A DNA stretch of 64,000 nt from Paenalicyclobacillus macrosporangiidus (GCF_900116805.1 NZ_FPBV01000010.1:1-64000); one strand, 5' to 3'; positions 9,172-18,689 are shown, counted from the stretch's first letter. The notes: a model not told the origin generated them from the letters alone. Made by a program: numbers and translations.

Positions 9172-9313
9172 TCATCTGACCTCCTCTAGTCTATAAGTCC
9201 TCCCTTAAACCGAACCAGCATGGGTGGCCCTCAGCGCGGCGAATGAGCTGGAGAAGCCGGAAAACATGGGCCGAAGCCGTTTGGCTGGGTGCGGTGGGTG
9301 ATACGCGAATTCG

Positions 9314-9342
9314 ATTATATCACGAACAATTTGCAGAAAAAA
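9314..9342 (-). promoter_or_regulatory. Candidate promoter of the MFS/HlyD/MarR operon
   Basis: Read leftward there is a perfect -10 hexamer TATAAT (9319-9314) with TTTTTT (9342-9337) 17 bases upstream as a weak -35. It would give a leader of about 135 bases to the first gene. No clear MarR palindrome was seen around it. Confidence 0.4.
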
Positions 9343-9470
9343 CGTTTACTTTTCTAAGCCAAGTTTTGTACCCTCGCCGGCGGCATGTACTTCACGAGCC
9401 CGCAGGAGGCTAGGAGCTTTTGTGAATGGCCCAGAACTCCAGCACCTGGTGAACAAACACGGAATTGACT

Positions 9471-9499
9471 TTGCACCGTCTCAGTCTAGCAGGTATAGT
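9471..9499 (+). promoter_or_regulatory. Candidate promoter of the TPR lipoprotein gene
   Basis: TTGCAC (9471-9476) and TATAGT (9494-9499) are separated by 17 bases. Transcription would start near 9506, about 30 bases before the TTG start codon, with AAAGGG as ribosome binding site in between. Confidence 0.5.
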
Positions 9500-9534
9500 G
9501 GGTGCGAAGGCTTCCACGAAAGGGATGATGTGTT

Positions 9535-10134
9535 TTGAAGAAAACCACGTGGATATCCTCCGTCGTCGCGCTCGCCATCATGGCCACAGGTTGTGGGGAG
9601 TCCAATACAACCGTGCCGGCTAACATAACGAATCAGACAACCAGCGCGAACGTTGCCGGTAAGGCCCCTTCGGTGTCATCGAACGGACACGGCGGGCTCA
9701 TCGTCGGAGGGGAAGCCTATGGGGGCCAAGATAACCTTGCCAAATATGAAAAGGCTGCGGATGCCCATCCATCCGACGCGCATGCCCAGATCCAGGCAGG
9801 CATCAGCGCGTACGTAAACGGAGACATGCAAAAGGCCATCCGTTACTACAAAAAGGCGATATCCGATGATCCCAAGAACGTTATCCCGTATAACAACCTG
9901 GGCAACGTGTATTATCGGGGCCTGAAGCAGCCCAAGGAAGCCTTGCAGTACTATCAAAAGGCGACACAGGTTGATCCCTCTTATGGGTTTGGCTGGTTGA
10001 ATCTCGGTCTTTGCGAACTTGACCTCGGGGACAAGTCGGCTGCGAAGGCTGCTTTCCAACAGGGGCTCAGCAAGGTTTCAAAGAGTGATCCGCTCTACAA
10101 ATCATTTCAGGACAACTTGAAGAAGTTGAGCTGA
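9535..10134 (+). CDS. TPR-containing lipoprotein
   Basis: 199 residues from a TTG start preceded by AAAGGG. A lipoprotein signal peptide ends at the lipobox MATGC (Cys near residue 20). A Ser/Thr/Asn-rich linker follows, then at least two TPR units (AYVNGDMQKAIRYYKKAISD and NLGNVYYRGLKQPKEALQYYQ). It should be anchored on the outer face of the membrane and act as a protein-interaction scaffold. It lies alone between two efflux loci and has its own promoter. The partner is unknown. Confidence 0.8.
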   Translation: MKKTTWISSVVALAIMATGCGESNTTVPANITNQTTSANVAGKAPSVSSNGHGGLIVGGEAYGGQDNLAKYEKAADAHPSDAHAQIQAGISAYVNGDMQKAIRYYKKAISDDPKNVIPYNNLGNVYYRGLKQPKEALQYYQKATQVDPSYGFGWLNLGLCELDLGDKSAAKAAFQQGLSKVSKSDPLYKSFQDNLKKLS

Positions 10135-10169
10135 ACGCCGTCATCCACCCATTCTCGAATAGAGCCCCC

Positions 10170-10204
10170 CAAATGGGCCCCTGCTTTCGTCAGGGTCCCA
10201 TTTG
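10170..10204 (+). terminator. Stem-loop after the TPR lipoprotein gene
   Basis: CAAATGGG and CCCATTTG pair perfectly. An inner CCCTG/CAGGG helix continues the stem around the loop CTTTCGT. It begins 36 bases after the stop codon. The U-tract is poor, so termination strength is uncertain. Confidence 0.6.
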
Positions 10205-10543
10205 CTGATCAACCATCCAAGGTCATTAGACGATGTTCGGCCGGTACGTGAGACCAATGGTTCCGGGGCTATCCAAGATTCTTATGGACACCTGGGTATC
10301 ATGGTGCTATCTTTATATCCTGAATTTGTGACAAGTAGGCGTGAAAACTTACTGAAGCACTTGTGATTTGTCGTGTAGAATTGGGATAGTTGGGATCTCC
10401 GTTCCCTTCAATCTTCTTTCCCGTTTGATTCAAACATAGACTCCGCTTGAGCGCTCGGGAGCTACCCTGTAGCCGAATCAGGGATGTCGGAATCTGCCTA
10501 AAAACGACAGTGTTCACCACCTTCTTGAAGGGGCAAGGTTGAT
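10205..10543. other. Intergenic leader of the RND efflux operon
   Basis: About 340 bases without a convincing gene. A leftward 73-codon frame at 10299-10520 has no ribosome site or recognisable content. The stretch should hold the promoter of the RND operon, but no pair of hexamers is convincing. AGGGG 10 bases before 10544 is the ribosome site of the next gene. Confidence 0.5.
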
Positions 10544-12358
10544 ATGTTCAAAACAAAACATCACAAAGCTGCGGCCATCGCTGCCGTCCTGGCGGCAGCG
10601 CCAATCATCTTTCTGCCGGGTTGCGGGTCGTCTCAGAAGCCGAACCTTCCGCCGCTCCCGCCCGCTCCCGTGAGCGTCATGACGGTGAAACCCTCGCCGA
10701 TGACGATTGGGGATACATACCTCGGACAGGTGACGCCGTACATCCAGACCGTCCTGTCGCCCGCCGCCTCCGGGCTGTTGAGCGCCGTCAATGTGCGCCC
10801 CGGAGATGTCGTGAAGGCTGGCCAGGTGGTCGCAACTCTGGATAAATCTACGCTGGTTCCGCAACAAAATGCGGTCACTCAGGCCCAGGTCGCGTTGTCC
10901 AATGCCAAGCAGCAGTACGCGGACGCCCTCGCCATGTACAACGACCGTACCAGCGCGCAGCAGCAACTGCAAGCGGCGCAAAACGCGGTGGAACAGCAAA
11001 AGCTTGCTGTGCAGGCGGCGGAACAGAACTTGCAGAAGGCCCAGTTACAGGCGCAGGCGGCGCTCAAAGGAGGCGGGACTCCCCAGGACCTGTCCGCGCT
11101 GCAGGCGGTGGTTGCCGCGGACCAGCAGGCGGTCGACTCGGCCAAAAAACAGCTCGATCTGGCCAACAGCAACCTGCAGATCCTCCAGCAGAACCTGGAC
11201 ACCGCCAAGCGGCTGTACGGGGACATCACCCAGGAACAGGTGCAACAAGCGTATGAAAATTACGAAAAGGCGCTCGCGTCTTACAACAGTTGGCAACATG
11301 GCGCGTTCGGCGGCAACAATCCGTACGCCAACCAGGTGCAGGCCTACCAATCTATCTACAACGCGCTGAATACGGGTTACACCCAGTTGCAGCAGGCGCA
11401 GCAACAGTACAACCAGGGACTTGCCGCTGTGTCACAGGCGCAGACCGCCCTGAGTTCGGCCCAGTCGAACCTGGCCAACGCCCAGAAGAGCCTGGCAGAC
11501 GCCACACCGGATGCGTCCACCAATTTGGCGCAACAGACCCAGCTCACCGTGCAGCAGGCCGAGACGTCCCTCGCTCAGGCCCAGGCGCAGTACCAAGCCG
11601 CGCAGAGCTCCTTGAAGCTGGCGCAGGCCATCTACGATGATCGCACGCAGGCCAAACAGGCGCTGGACAACGCACTGGCGCAGCTCAAGACGAGCACGGC
11701 CAATCTGCAAACCGCCCAGGCGACGCTGGAAATGCAGGTGAAAGACGGGCAGGTTACGACGCCCATCAGCGGCTATGTACAGGCCGTGAATGCGCAGGTG
11801 GGCCAGAACGTGGGACCGCAAACTCAGATGATCACGATTGCCTCCATGGACCCGGCGATGGCCACCGTCCAGGTGCCCGAGTTTGACATCGGCAAACTGA
11901 AGGTGGGCACCAAGATGAGCGTCTACGTGCCGACCTTGAATCAGACGGTGGAAGGTAAAGTGTTCGCCATCCATCCGCAGCTCGACAGCGCCACCAACCA
12001 GTACCCGGTGGACATTGAATTGGACGGAGGGGGCGCCAAATTGCTGCCTGGCATGCAGGTCGAGGCCCGCCAGGAGACAACCGGTTCGCAGACTGCCATC
12101 CTGGTTCCCGCCGACAGCGTCCTGAGTTTGCAGAGCGGCGCCCAGGAAGTCTTCGTCGTGCAAAACGGGGTGGCCCACAGCCGGATTGTCCAAGTGGGGG
12201 CCATGACTAGCAGTCAATACGAGATCACCAGCGGTTTGCAGACGGGCGATCAACTGGTCGTGAAAGGACAAAATCTGTTGTCCGACGGAGACAAGGTCAC
12301 CATTGTCCCGGACACGGACAGCACCAAACAAACGGGTAGCGCCAAAACAGGGGAGTAA
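10544..12358 (+). CDS. RND efflux periplasmic-adaptor-type lipoprotein
   Basis: 604 residues. A signal peptide with lipobox FLPGC (Cys about residue 28) is followed by lipoyl halves (VRPGDVVKAGQVVATLD and ISGYVQAVNAQVGQNVG) flanking a roughly 300-residue coiled-coil hairpin, then barrel and membrane-proximal domains (ILVPADSVLSLQSGAQEVFVVQNG). The hairpin contains SWQHGAFGG (249-257) and the paired motifs YNDRT and YDDRT. It lies 11 bases before the RND pump gene. Standard adaptors have about 380 residues, so the hairpin is much enlarged. Confidence 0.87.
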   Translation: MFKTKHHKAAAIAAVLAAAPIIFLPGCGSSQKPNLPPLPPAPVSVMTVKPSPMTIGDTYLGQVTPYIQTVLSPAASGLLSAVNVRPGDVVKAGQVVATLDKSTLVPQQNAVTQAQVALSNAKQQYADALAMYNDRTSAQQQLQAAQNAVEQQKLAVQAAEQNLQKAQLQAQAALKGGGTPQDLSALQAVVAADQQAVDSAKKQLDLANSNLQILQQNLDTAKRLYGDITQEQVQQAYENYEKALASYNSWQHGAFGGNNPYANQVQAYQSIYNALNTGYTQLQQAQQQYNQGLAAVSQAQTALSSAQSNLANAQKSLADATPDASTNLAQQTQLTVQQAETSLAQAQAQYQAAQSSLKLAQAIYDDRTQAKQALDNALAQLKTSTANLQTAQATLEMQVKDGQVTTPISGYVQAVNAQVGQNVGPQTQMITIASMDPAMATVQVPEFDIGKLKVGTKMSVYVPTLNQTVEGKVFAIHPQLDSATNQYPVDIELDGGGAKLLPGMQVEARQETTGSQTAILVPADSVLSLQSGAQEVFVVQNGVAHSRIVQVGAMTSSQYEITSGLQTGDQLVVKGQNLLSDGDKVTIVPDTDSTKQTGSAKTGE

Positions 12359-12369
12359 GGAGAGTTCTT

Positions 12370-15300
12370 ATGAAAATCACCAATCTGTCCATTCGGCGCC
12401 CCGTAACCACGACCATGGTGATGGTCGCGACCCTCATGATTGGTATCTTTTCGTTGTTGCAGTTGCCGCTGGAACTGTATCCCACCCTGGACCTGCCGGT
12501 GGCGGCGGTGACCACGGCCTGGGCGGGGGCGTCCCCGCAGGAGGTGGACAAGCAGGTCACACAACCGATTGTGCAACAGTTGCAGAGCCTGTCCGGCGTA
12601 TCGGAGATTGACTCCACCTCCACCCAAGGCTCCAGCCAGGTCGTCGTCCTCTTCAACTACGGGGTGGACATCCGGCAGCAGGTGGACCAGATGAGAACCC
12701 TGGTTAACCGGGTGCAGAACCAGCTCCCTTCGGATGCTTCTGCGCCCGTGGTCCAGCAGTTTGACCCGAGCAACCGTCCCATCTTGACCATCTCGCTGTC
12801 CGGCGACGAGCCGCTCAGCGCCCTCACGGACTCCGCCAACAACATCGTGCTCCCGGCGCTGCAGCACCTGAACGGCGTCGGCGCCGTCAACGTCGCCGGC
12901 GGCTTGGACCGGCAGATCAACGTGCTTGTCAATCCCGACCGCCTCAACTTTTACCACCTGTCCATCAGTCAGGTGGTGCAGGCGCTGACGGCGAACAACC
13001 TCTCCACCGACGCGGGCCAGGTGAGCAAAGGCTCCCTGCTGATTCCGCTGCACATCGCGGGTCAGGTCTCATCGCCGTCCGAAATCATGGACATTCCCAT
13101 TCAGACCGGTCAGGGGACAATCACCGTCGGCGACGTGGCCCAGGTGCAGGACGGTTACGCCGACGTCTCCATGATTTCGACCCTCGACGGGAAGCCGTCT
13201 GTCAGCCTGAGCGTGGTGCAGGCGAGCGACGCCAACACGGTCAAGGTGTCCGACGAGGTGCTCCAGACCGTCGCCAGGCTTTCGCACCAACTGCCGAAGA
13301 CCGAGAAGCTCACGGTCCTGAGCGACTCCGCCCAGACCATCCGCGACACCATCCACACCGTCGTAGATCACACCATCCTCGGCTTCATCCTCGGCGTCCT
13401 CGTGATGCTCTTGATTCTGCGCAGCATCCGGACGACGACGGTGATTGCCGTGGCCATTCCGATTGCGGTGTTGGCCACCTTCATCCCGATGTGGGCGGGG
13501 GGCATCACCATCAATTCAGTGACGCTGGGAAGCCTCGCCGTGGGCCTCGGTTCATTGGTCGACTTCTCCATTGTCGTGCTGGAAAGCATCTTTCGCGCCC
13601 GCCAGAGAGGGCTCGATCCGATGGAAGCGGCGCGCACGGGCACCGCGGAGGTCGGCCTGGCGGTATTGGTGGCGGCGATGGCCCAGGTGTGCGTGTTCGC
13701 GCCCGCCATCTTCACCCCCGGGATCGCGGGGCAGTTCTTCCGGCCGATTGCGCTGACGGTCAGCTTTTCACACGTCGCGGCGCTGGTGGTGGCCATCACC
13801 TTCACGCCGGTGCTGGCGTCCCGGCTGCTGAAGGGGCCGCGGTTCCAACAGGAGGACACCATTCCTGGCAAGACGGCACCGTTCCGAGCCTGGAATCCGT
13901 TTGACTGGTTTGCCCGCGGCATGTACGACTTGACGCGCGCATACCGACGCGTCCTGAACTGGGGACTGAATCACAGATTCACGGTCATCGCCGCCACGGT
14001 CGTCATGCTGTTGGCGAGCTACATGATGGTCCCGGTCATCGGTTTCGAACTGGTGCCGAGAGTCAATACCAACCAATTGGGCATCAGCATCAACTTGCCC
14101 AACGGCACCAGCCTGGACAGGGCCACCCAGGTCGCTAACCAAATTGCGGATCTGGCGAAACAGAAAATGCCGGGCGTGCAGTCCATTTTTGAACAGGTGG
14201 GCGGAGGAGCAGGGCTGGCGAGCGGGTCCACGAACACGGCCAGCATCACTGTCACGCTCCGCCCGGACATGCAGCAGACGGCTCTGCAGGTGGCGCACGA
14301 CTTCCAAAAGTACGTGGCCAACATGCCCGGAATTCAGGTGACCGTGTCGCCGGTCTCGCCGGGTGCGGGGCCAGTGTCCGGCGGTGTAACGGTTACCATC
14401 GAGGGGCCGGATCCGAACACCTTGAAGATCCTCAGTGATCAGGTCGCCAGCATCATGAAGCGCACGCCGGGCCTGCAATACGTGCAAAACTCCCTGGAGC
14501 AGGGCACGCCAGACTATCAATTGAACCTCAACCCGGCCGCGTTGGCGCGGTACCATCTGACGGCCCAGCAAGTGGAGACGGCGCTGCGCCAGTCGTTTCA
14601 GGGCGTCAATACATCCACGTTCTACCAGAATGGCAAGGAGTATGACATCGTCGTCAAGCTCCCGGAGGACTTCTCCAGGAATATCGGGAACCTGTCGCAG
14701 ATCTTGATTACGAACAGCCAGGGGCAAGCGGTTCCGCTGCAACAGGTGGGGACCTTGACGGTGTCGCAGGAACCTCCGCGGATTACCGACATCAACGGCG
14801 TTCAGTCCGTGACGGTGCAGGCGGATGTGTACGGCACGTCGCCCGGTCAGGTGCAACGCATGTTGAGCCAGCAGTTCAGCACGATGCGCATTCCGGAAGG
14901 TTACTCCGTCGGTTTTGGACAGCAGGGGCAATTCATGAACAGCGCCTTCATCAGCTTGGGCTTGGCGCTGCTGGCTTCGGTGGTGCTCCTGTACATGGTG
15001 ATGGCGAGCCTGTTTGAGTCGTTCCTGACTCCGTTCGTCATCATGTTTTCACTGCCGCCGACCTTCATCGGGGCCGCGCTTGGCCTGTTGTTGACACACC
15101 GGTCCCTGAACATCAACTCCATCATCGGCGTGGTGATGGTGATGGGCCTCATCGCGAACAACGCGATTGTGCTGGTGGACTACACCAATCAGTTGCGCGC
15201 GAAGGGCCGCACGTTACGCGAGGCACTCCTGGAGGCGGGACCGATTCGCCTGCGTCCCATTTTGATGTCCACCTTGACGACGGTGCTCGCCATGTTCCCG

Positions 15301-15504
15301 CTGGTGCTCGGCTACGGGACGGGTGCGGAGTCACTCGCGTCCATGGCGACTGTGATTGCGTTCGGCCTGATGTTCTCCACATTGGTGACCTTGGTGCTGG
15401 TGCCAGTGATGTACGTGACCACGGAGAATGCGATTCAGAGGGTCAAGAAATGGTTTGTGCGGAGAGGGGTGTCGGCTCACACCACATCTTCGGCCGGTAT
15501 GTAA
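12370..15504 (+). CDS. RND-family efflux pump (SwrC/AcrB-type)
   Basis: 1044 residues, with the internal duplication and two large extracytoplasmic loops of RND pumps. It opens with NLSIRRPVTTTMVMVATLMI. The proton-relay region of segment 4 reads GSLVDFSIVVLES: only the first of the two Asp seen in AcrB (D407/D408) is kept and the second is Phe. In segment 10, ANNAIVLVDYTNQL has Asn where AcrB has Lys940; Asn here is common in Bacillota SwrC-like pumps. It forms an operon with the adaptor. Lipopeptide or drug export is plausible, but the substrate is unknown. Confidence 0.9.
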   Translation: MKITNLSIRRPVTTTMVMVATLMIGIFSLLQLPLELYPTLDLPVAAVTTAWAGASPQEVDKQVTQPIVQQLQSLSGVSEIDSTSTQGSSQVVVLFNYGVDIRQQVDQMRTLVNRVQNQLPSDASAPVVQQFDPSNRPILTISLSGDEPLSALTDSANNIVLPALQHLNGVGAVNVAGGLDRQINVLVNPDRLNFYHLSISQVVQALTANNLSTDAGQVSKGSLLIPLHIAGQVSSPSEIMDIPIQTGQGTITVGDVAQVQDGYADVSMISTLDGKPSVSLSVVQASDANTVKVSDEVLQTVARLSHQLPKTEKLTVLSDSAQTIRDTIHTVVDHTILGFILGVLVMLLILRSIRTTTVIAVAIPIAVLATFIPMWAGGITINSVTLGSLAVGLGSLVDFSIVVLESIFRARQRGLDPMEAARTGTAEVGLAVLVAAMAQVCVFAPAIFTPGIAGQFFRPIALTVSFSHVAALVVAITFTPVLASRLLKGPRFQQEDTIPGKTAPFRAWNPFDWFARGMYDLTRAYRRVLNWGLNHRFTVIAATVVMLLASYMMVPVIGFELVPRVNTNQLGISINLPNGTSLDRATQVANQIADLAKQKMPGVQSIFEQVGGGAGLASGSTNTASITVTLRPDMQQTALQVAHDFQKYVANMPGIQVTVSPVSPGAGPVSGGVTVTIEGPDPNTLKILSDQVASIMKRTPGLQYVQNSLEQGTPDYQLNLNPAALARYHLTAQQVETALRQSFQGVNTSTFYQNGKEYDIVVKLPEDFSRNIGNLSQILITNSQGQAVPLQQVGTLTVSQEPPRITDINGVQSVTVQADVYGTSPGQVQRMLSQQFSTMRIPEGYSVGFGQQGQFMNSAFISLGLALLASVVLLYMVMASLFESFLTPFVIMFSLPPTFIGAALGLLLTHRSLNINSIIGVVMVMGLIANNAIVLVDYTNQLRAKGRTLREALLEAGPIRLRPILMSTLTTVLAMFPLVLGYGTGAESLASMATVIAFGLMFSTLVTLVLVPVMYVTTENAIQRVKKWFVRRGVSAHTTSSAGM

Positions 15505-15604
15505 AACGGATGCGGATGTGCAGGGGCTGTCCAACTGGGGGTTATGCCGAGGAGAACTCGAAGGGGGCAGCGAATTCGTCTTCACAGGGCCCCCCACCCC
15601 CGCT

Positions 15605-16387
15605 TCACGAGAGGTGGCTGACGCGCAAATAGCCTGCGTGCGGATCCGTGTATATCTTCACCGGAACGCGAAATACATCCAACAGGGCTTGCTCCGTCAG
15701 CACCTCCGGGGGGGAGCCGTGGGCATACACCTGCCCGTTGTGAAGGAGCACCAATGTGTCGCAGTAGCGGGCAGCCAGCTCCAGATTGTGTATCGCGACG
15801 ACAATGAGATAACCCTGATGCGCCAGGAGTTGCAGGCGCTTGAGAATATCCACCTGGTAGTACAAATCCAAGTTGGATATCGGCTCATCTAACAGGATGA
15901 TCCGACTTCCCTGGGCGATGCAGCGGGCAATGCCCGCTCGTTGCCGCTCACCGCCAGACAGGCGTTCCAGGCGCACATCGCGGTAACGAGACAAATTTAA
16001 CGTGTTGAGAGCCTGACGCACCGCCTCCCTGCTCTCCCGGTCCAAACTGCCCCATGCTGTCCGGTAGGCAAAGCGCCCCATTTCCACGTACTGTTCGACG
16101 GTGAACATCACGTTCTCGGGGACGTGTTGCGGCAAGTAGGCCATCTCCTTGGCACGATGACGGGGCGGGATATCCCTCAGCAACTTGTCTCTCAGGTAGA
16201 CGGCGCCCGAGGTCGGATGCGCAATCCCTGCGGCTATCCGCAATAAGGTCGACTTGCCCGCTCCGTTCGGTCCAATCAACCCGATGAGGTGACCGGGTGC
16301 CCATCCCAAACTGACATCGCGCAAAACTCCGCGAAACGAAACCTGCTCCAGGCGAAGCTCTGGGAAGCTCTTATCCATCCGTATCAC
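15605..16387 (-). CDS. btuD: Vitamin B12 ABC transporter ATP-binding protein
   Basis: 260 residues of the FecE/BtuD class. Walker A is GPNGAGKST, the signature is LSGGERQRAGIA, Walker B is RIILLDEP, and a switch His is seen in VVAIHNLELAARYCD. The GTG at 16387 overlaps the permease stop (GTGA); an ATG at 16378 is the alternative. Taken alone it could serve siderophores. The upstream cobalamin riboswitch and the adjacent cob genes point to B12. Confidence 0.87.
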   Translation of the reverse strand: MIRMDKSFPELRLEQVSFRGVLRDVSLGWAPGHLIGLIGPNGAGKSTLLRIAAGIAHPTSGAVYLRDKLLRDIPPRHRAKEMAYLPQHVPENVMFTVEQYVEMGRFAYRTAWGSLDRESREAVRQALNTLNLSRYRDVRLERLSGGERQRAGIARCIAQGSRIILLDEPISNLDLYYQVDILKRLQLLAHQGYLIVVAIHNLELAARYCDTLVLLHNGQVYAHGSPPEVLTEQALLDVFRVPVKIYTDPHAGYLRVSHLS

Positions 16388-17400
16388 CCCCGGTGGGAAC
16401 GCAATTCCTGCCGTCGCAACAAGAACAGAAAGAATGGAGCCCCCAAACAGGATGTGACGATCCCGATATTCAACTCAACTGGGAGCAGGGCCATCCTGGC
16501 CACAAGATCGGACAACAGCATCAGCACCGCTCCACCCAGTGCCGATGCCGGGATGAGATTGCGATGACGGGGCCCCATCCACAACCGCAGCAGATGCGGT
16601 ACGATGAGACCGACAAATCCAATCACACCGGTCGCGCTGACACAAGCGCCCACCACAAAGGCGGACGTGGCGAGTGTGACCTGTTTGGTAAACTGAAGAG
16701 ACACGCCTACTCCCTCAGCGTGTTCCTCTCCGATGGAAATCAAATCGAGTGCATGCGCCTGGGACAGATAAATGAGAAAGCCCGCCGTTACGAGGCCGGC
16801 CAGAATCAAACATTCACTCCACGTGCTCCCGTCCAGCCCCCCCATCAACCAAAACATCATCTGTTGCATGGTTTGCAACGGGGCCAGGGACAGCACAAGG
16901 GTGACAATCGCGCTGCAAAAGGAGTTGACGGCGACTCCGGATAGAAGCAGAGAATAGATGGATGTCCTGCCCCAAGTGGTCGAGAGACGATAGACCACGA
17001 AGACGACGACCAGTCCGCTCGCAAACGCGCCCAGTGGCGTATACCACTGGGATGCTTGCGCCAAACCGAATTGAATGGTGAGGACCGCGCCGAGCGAACC
17101 GCCGCTTGACACCCCGATAATAGATGGATCTGCCATGGGATTCCGGAAAATGCCCTGCAGCACGGCACCTGTGCTGGCCAGCCCTGCCCCCACCAGCATC
17201 GCCACCAGGAGGCGTGGCAACCGAATCGCGCCCACGACGACTTCGTCCGTGCCGCGCGCCCCGTGCAAGTAGCTCCAGACAGCCGATGGGATGCTCGTGA
17301 TGGGGATGGTCATCGGACCGAGCGACAGTTCCAGCGCGGCGGAGATACAGAGCGTTATACTCAAGAAGAGAAATACCCATCCAGTCCGCTTCGAAGTCAT
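16384..17400 (-). CDS. btuC: Vitamin B12 ABC transporter permease
   Basis: 338 residues of the FecCD/BtuC family. About ten membrane segments are expected. The characteristic stretches RLPRLLVAMLVGAGLASTGAV, GIFRNPMADPSIIGVSSGGSLG and GFVGLIVPHLLRLWMGPRHR are present. The ATG at 17400 overlaps the btuF stop (ATGA). It is the middle gene of the riboswitch-controlled operon. Confidence 0.88.
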   Translation of the reverse strand: MTSKRTGWVFLFLSITLCISAALELSLGPMTIPITSIPSAVWSYLHGARGTDEVVVGAIRLPRLLVAMLVGAGLASTGAVLQGIFRNPMADPSIIGVSSGGSLGAVLTIQFGLAQASQWYTPLGAFASGLVVVFVVYRLSTTWGRTSIYSLLLSGVAVNSFCSAIVTLVLSLAPLQTMQQMMFWLMGGLDGSTWSECLILAGLVTAGFLIYLSQAHALDLISIGEEHAEGVGVSLQFTKQVTLATSAFVVGACVSATGVIGFVGLIVPHLLRLWMGPRHRNLIPASALGGAVLMLLSDLVARMALLPVELNIGIVTSCLGAPFFLFLLRRQELRSHRG

Positions 17401-18356
17401 GGTGCGAAATCAACGTTCGGGTACAGTGCCTTGGCCACATCCTGCACCCCAAGAACGACGTATTGCGATACACTGGTCAGATGGGCCGAATTGATGCTGT
17501 AGACCCGATGATTTTTCACCGCCGGGACGGTCTTGAGTGCCGGATTCGCCAAGATTCTCTGAATGAATCCATGGTCATCGCTTGCCACGATGATGACATC
17601 CGGACTCAGCTTGACGACTTCCTCATCGCTGACTTTCTGCCATCCCTTCAGGTTCGCTGCCGCGTTGACGCCTCCCGCGTCGACAATGACGTCGTTGACG
17701 GTCGTCGACGAGCCTGCCACATATCCATAAGAACTGTAGTTCAGTACACGAACTTTCTTCTGGCCCTTGACCTTGTTCTGGATGGCTTGAATTTGCGTTT
17801 CCATATCGCGGACCATCTTATCGGCACCGCTTTCGTTTCCGACAAGTGTGCCGACAACCTCGATATTTCGTTCTATGTCGCCAATGGAGTTGAAATTATT
17901 GAATTCGTACGCAGGGATGTGCGCCTGCTCAATCTGGCTGACGACATTCTGGTTGGTGTATGAAGCCATGAGGACCAAGTCAGGATGTGCGGCGATGATC
18001 TGTTCAGCATCGGCACCTTGAATGGTAGGGATTCCCTTTACAAATGACGTGATATTGGAGTAGGACGGATCATTCGAGTATGTGGTGACGAGAACAATGT
18101 TTTTCTTCGGAACCAATCCAGACAGGATCTCGTCGGTACCTTCTGTCGTGGAAGCAATCCGCTCCGGGCGCTTGGCAACGGTTACCGTGTGACCGGCATC
18201 GTCTTTCAAGGTCACCGGAAACGCGGTCGGCGTGGAAGAATTTGCAGAACTGGTATGATTCGAGAGTGAGGTAGGATGGCTGGTTCCACAGCCCGCGACG
18301 CCCAACAACGCGAGAACGAGGGCGGCTGTATGGAAGGCGACTGCAACCTTTTTCAT
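17397..18356 (-). CDS. btuF: Vitamin B12-binding lipoprotein
   Basis: 319 residues from the ATG at 18356, selected because GGAGG lies 7 bases upstream. The signal peptide ends at LLGVAGC (lipobox). The mature protein is a class III periplasmic-binding-type fold: RIASTTEGTDEILSGL near the start, and the helical backbone QAIQNKVKGQKKVRVLNYSS. It captures cobalamin (or cobinamide) at the cell surface for BtuCD. It is the first gene after the riboswitch and attenuator. Confidence 0.87.
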   Translation of the reverse strand: MKKVAVAFHTAALVLALLGVAGCGTSHPTSLSNHTSSANSSTPTAFPVTLKDDAGHTVTVAKRPERIASTTEGTDEILSGLVPKKNIVLVTTYSNDPSYSNITSFVKGIPTIQGADAEQIIAAHPDLVLMASYTNQNVVSQIEQAHIPAYEFNNFNSIGDIERNIEVVGTLVGNESGADKMVRDMETQIQAIQNKVKGQKKVRVLNYSSYGYVAGSSTTVNDVIVDAGGVNAAANLKGWQKVSDEEVVKLSPDVIIVASDDHGFIQRILANPALKTVPAVKNHRVYSINSAHLTSVSQYVVLGVQDVAKALYPNVDFAP

Positions 18357-18392
18357 TGACATGCCTCCTAGTCTTCCGTCGGGCATCCCCTT

Positions 18393-18422
18393 CAAAAAAG
18401 AAATCTCTGCCTAGAGGCAGAG
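18393..18422 (-). terminator. Attenuator terminator of the cobalamin riboswitch
   Basis: Read leftward, CTCTGCC and GGCAGAG form a stem around a 4-base loop and are followed by ATTTCTTTTTT. This is a textbook intrinsic terminator between the riboswitch and btuF. It implies transcription attenuation when cobalamin is bound. Confidence 0.85.
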
Positions 18423-18484
18423 TTGGTCGTGTGCGGATTTTACCAATCCTCCAACGCAACCTCTCCTCGAAGGTTCCGCTCCAT

Positions 18485-18643
18485 CTCTTCAGGCAGGTCT
18501 CCTGACTTACAGCACGGAATCATTAACGCCTTCCCACGCGAACGCAGTGACGTTAATGCAAATAATGCTGATTACAGTGGCGGGACCGTACCGGACTCTC
18601 ACCGGTTTCCCTATTCTCTCTGCACAGCAGAGCACCTGAAGAG
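18485..18643 (-). promoter_or_regulatory. Cobalamin (adenosylcobalamin-class) riboswitch
   Basis: Read leftward, the closing helix CTCTTCAGG (18643-18635) pairs with CCTGAAGAG (18493-18485). Inside are the conserved blocks GGGAAACCGGTGAGAGTCCGG, split here as GGGAAACCGGTGA and GAGTCCGG, then GGTCCCGCCACTGT and the B12 box GTCAGGAGACCTGCC. All core elements of the family are present in order. It controls btuFCD through the downstream terminator. Confidence 0.96.
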
Positions 18644-18660
18644 CTATTTGATTCGAGTAC

Positions 18661-18689
18661 ATCGTATTTGATGGATAGGAATGTGTCAA
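18661..18689 (-). promoter_or_regulatory. Promoter of the riboswitch-btuFCD transcript
   Basis: Read leftward, TTGACA (18689-18684, perfect -35) and TACGAT (18666-18661) are 17 bases apart. Transcription would start near 18654, about ten bases before the riboswitch closing helix. Confidence 0.75.

Noticed and set aside
10299-10520. Leftward 73-codon frame before the RND operon
   Set aside because: No ribosome site and no conserved-looking sequence; it lies in the expected promoter region.
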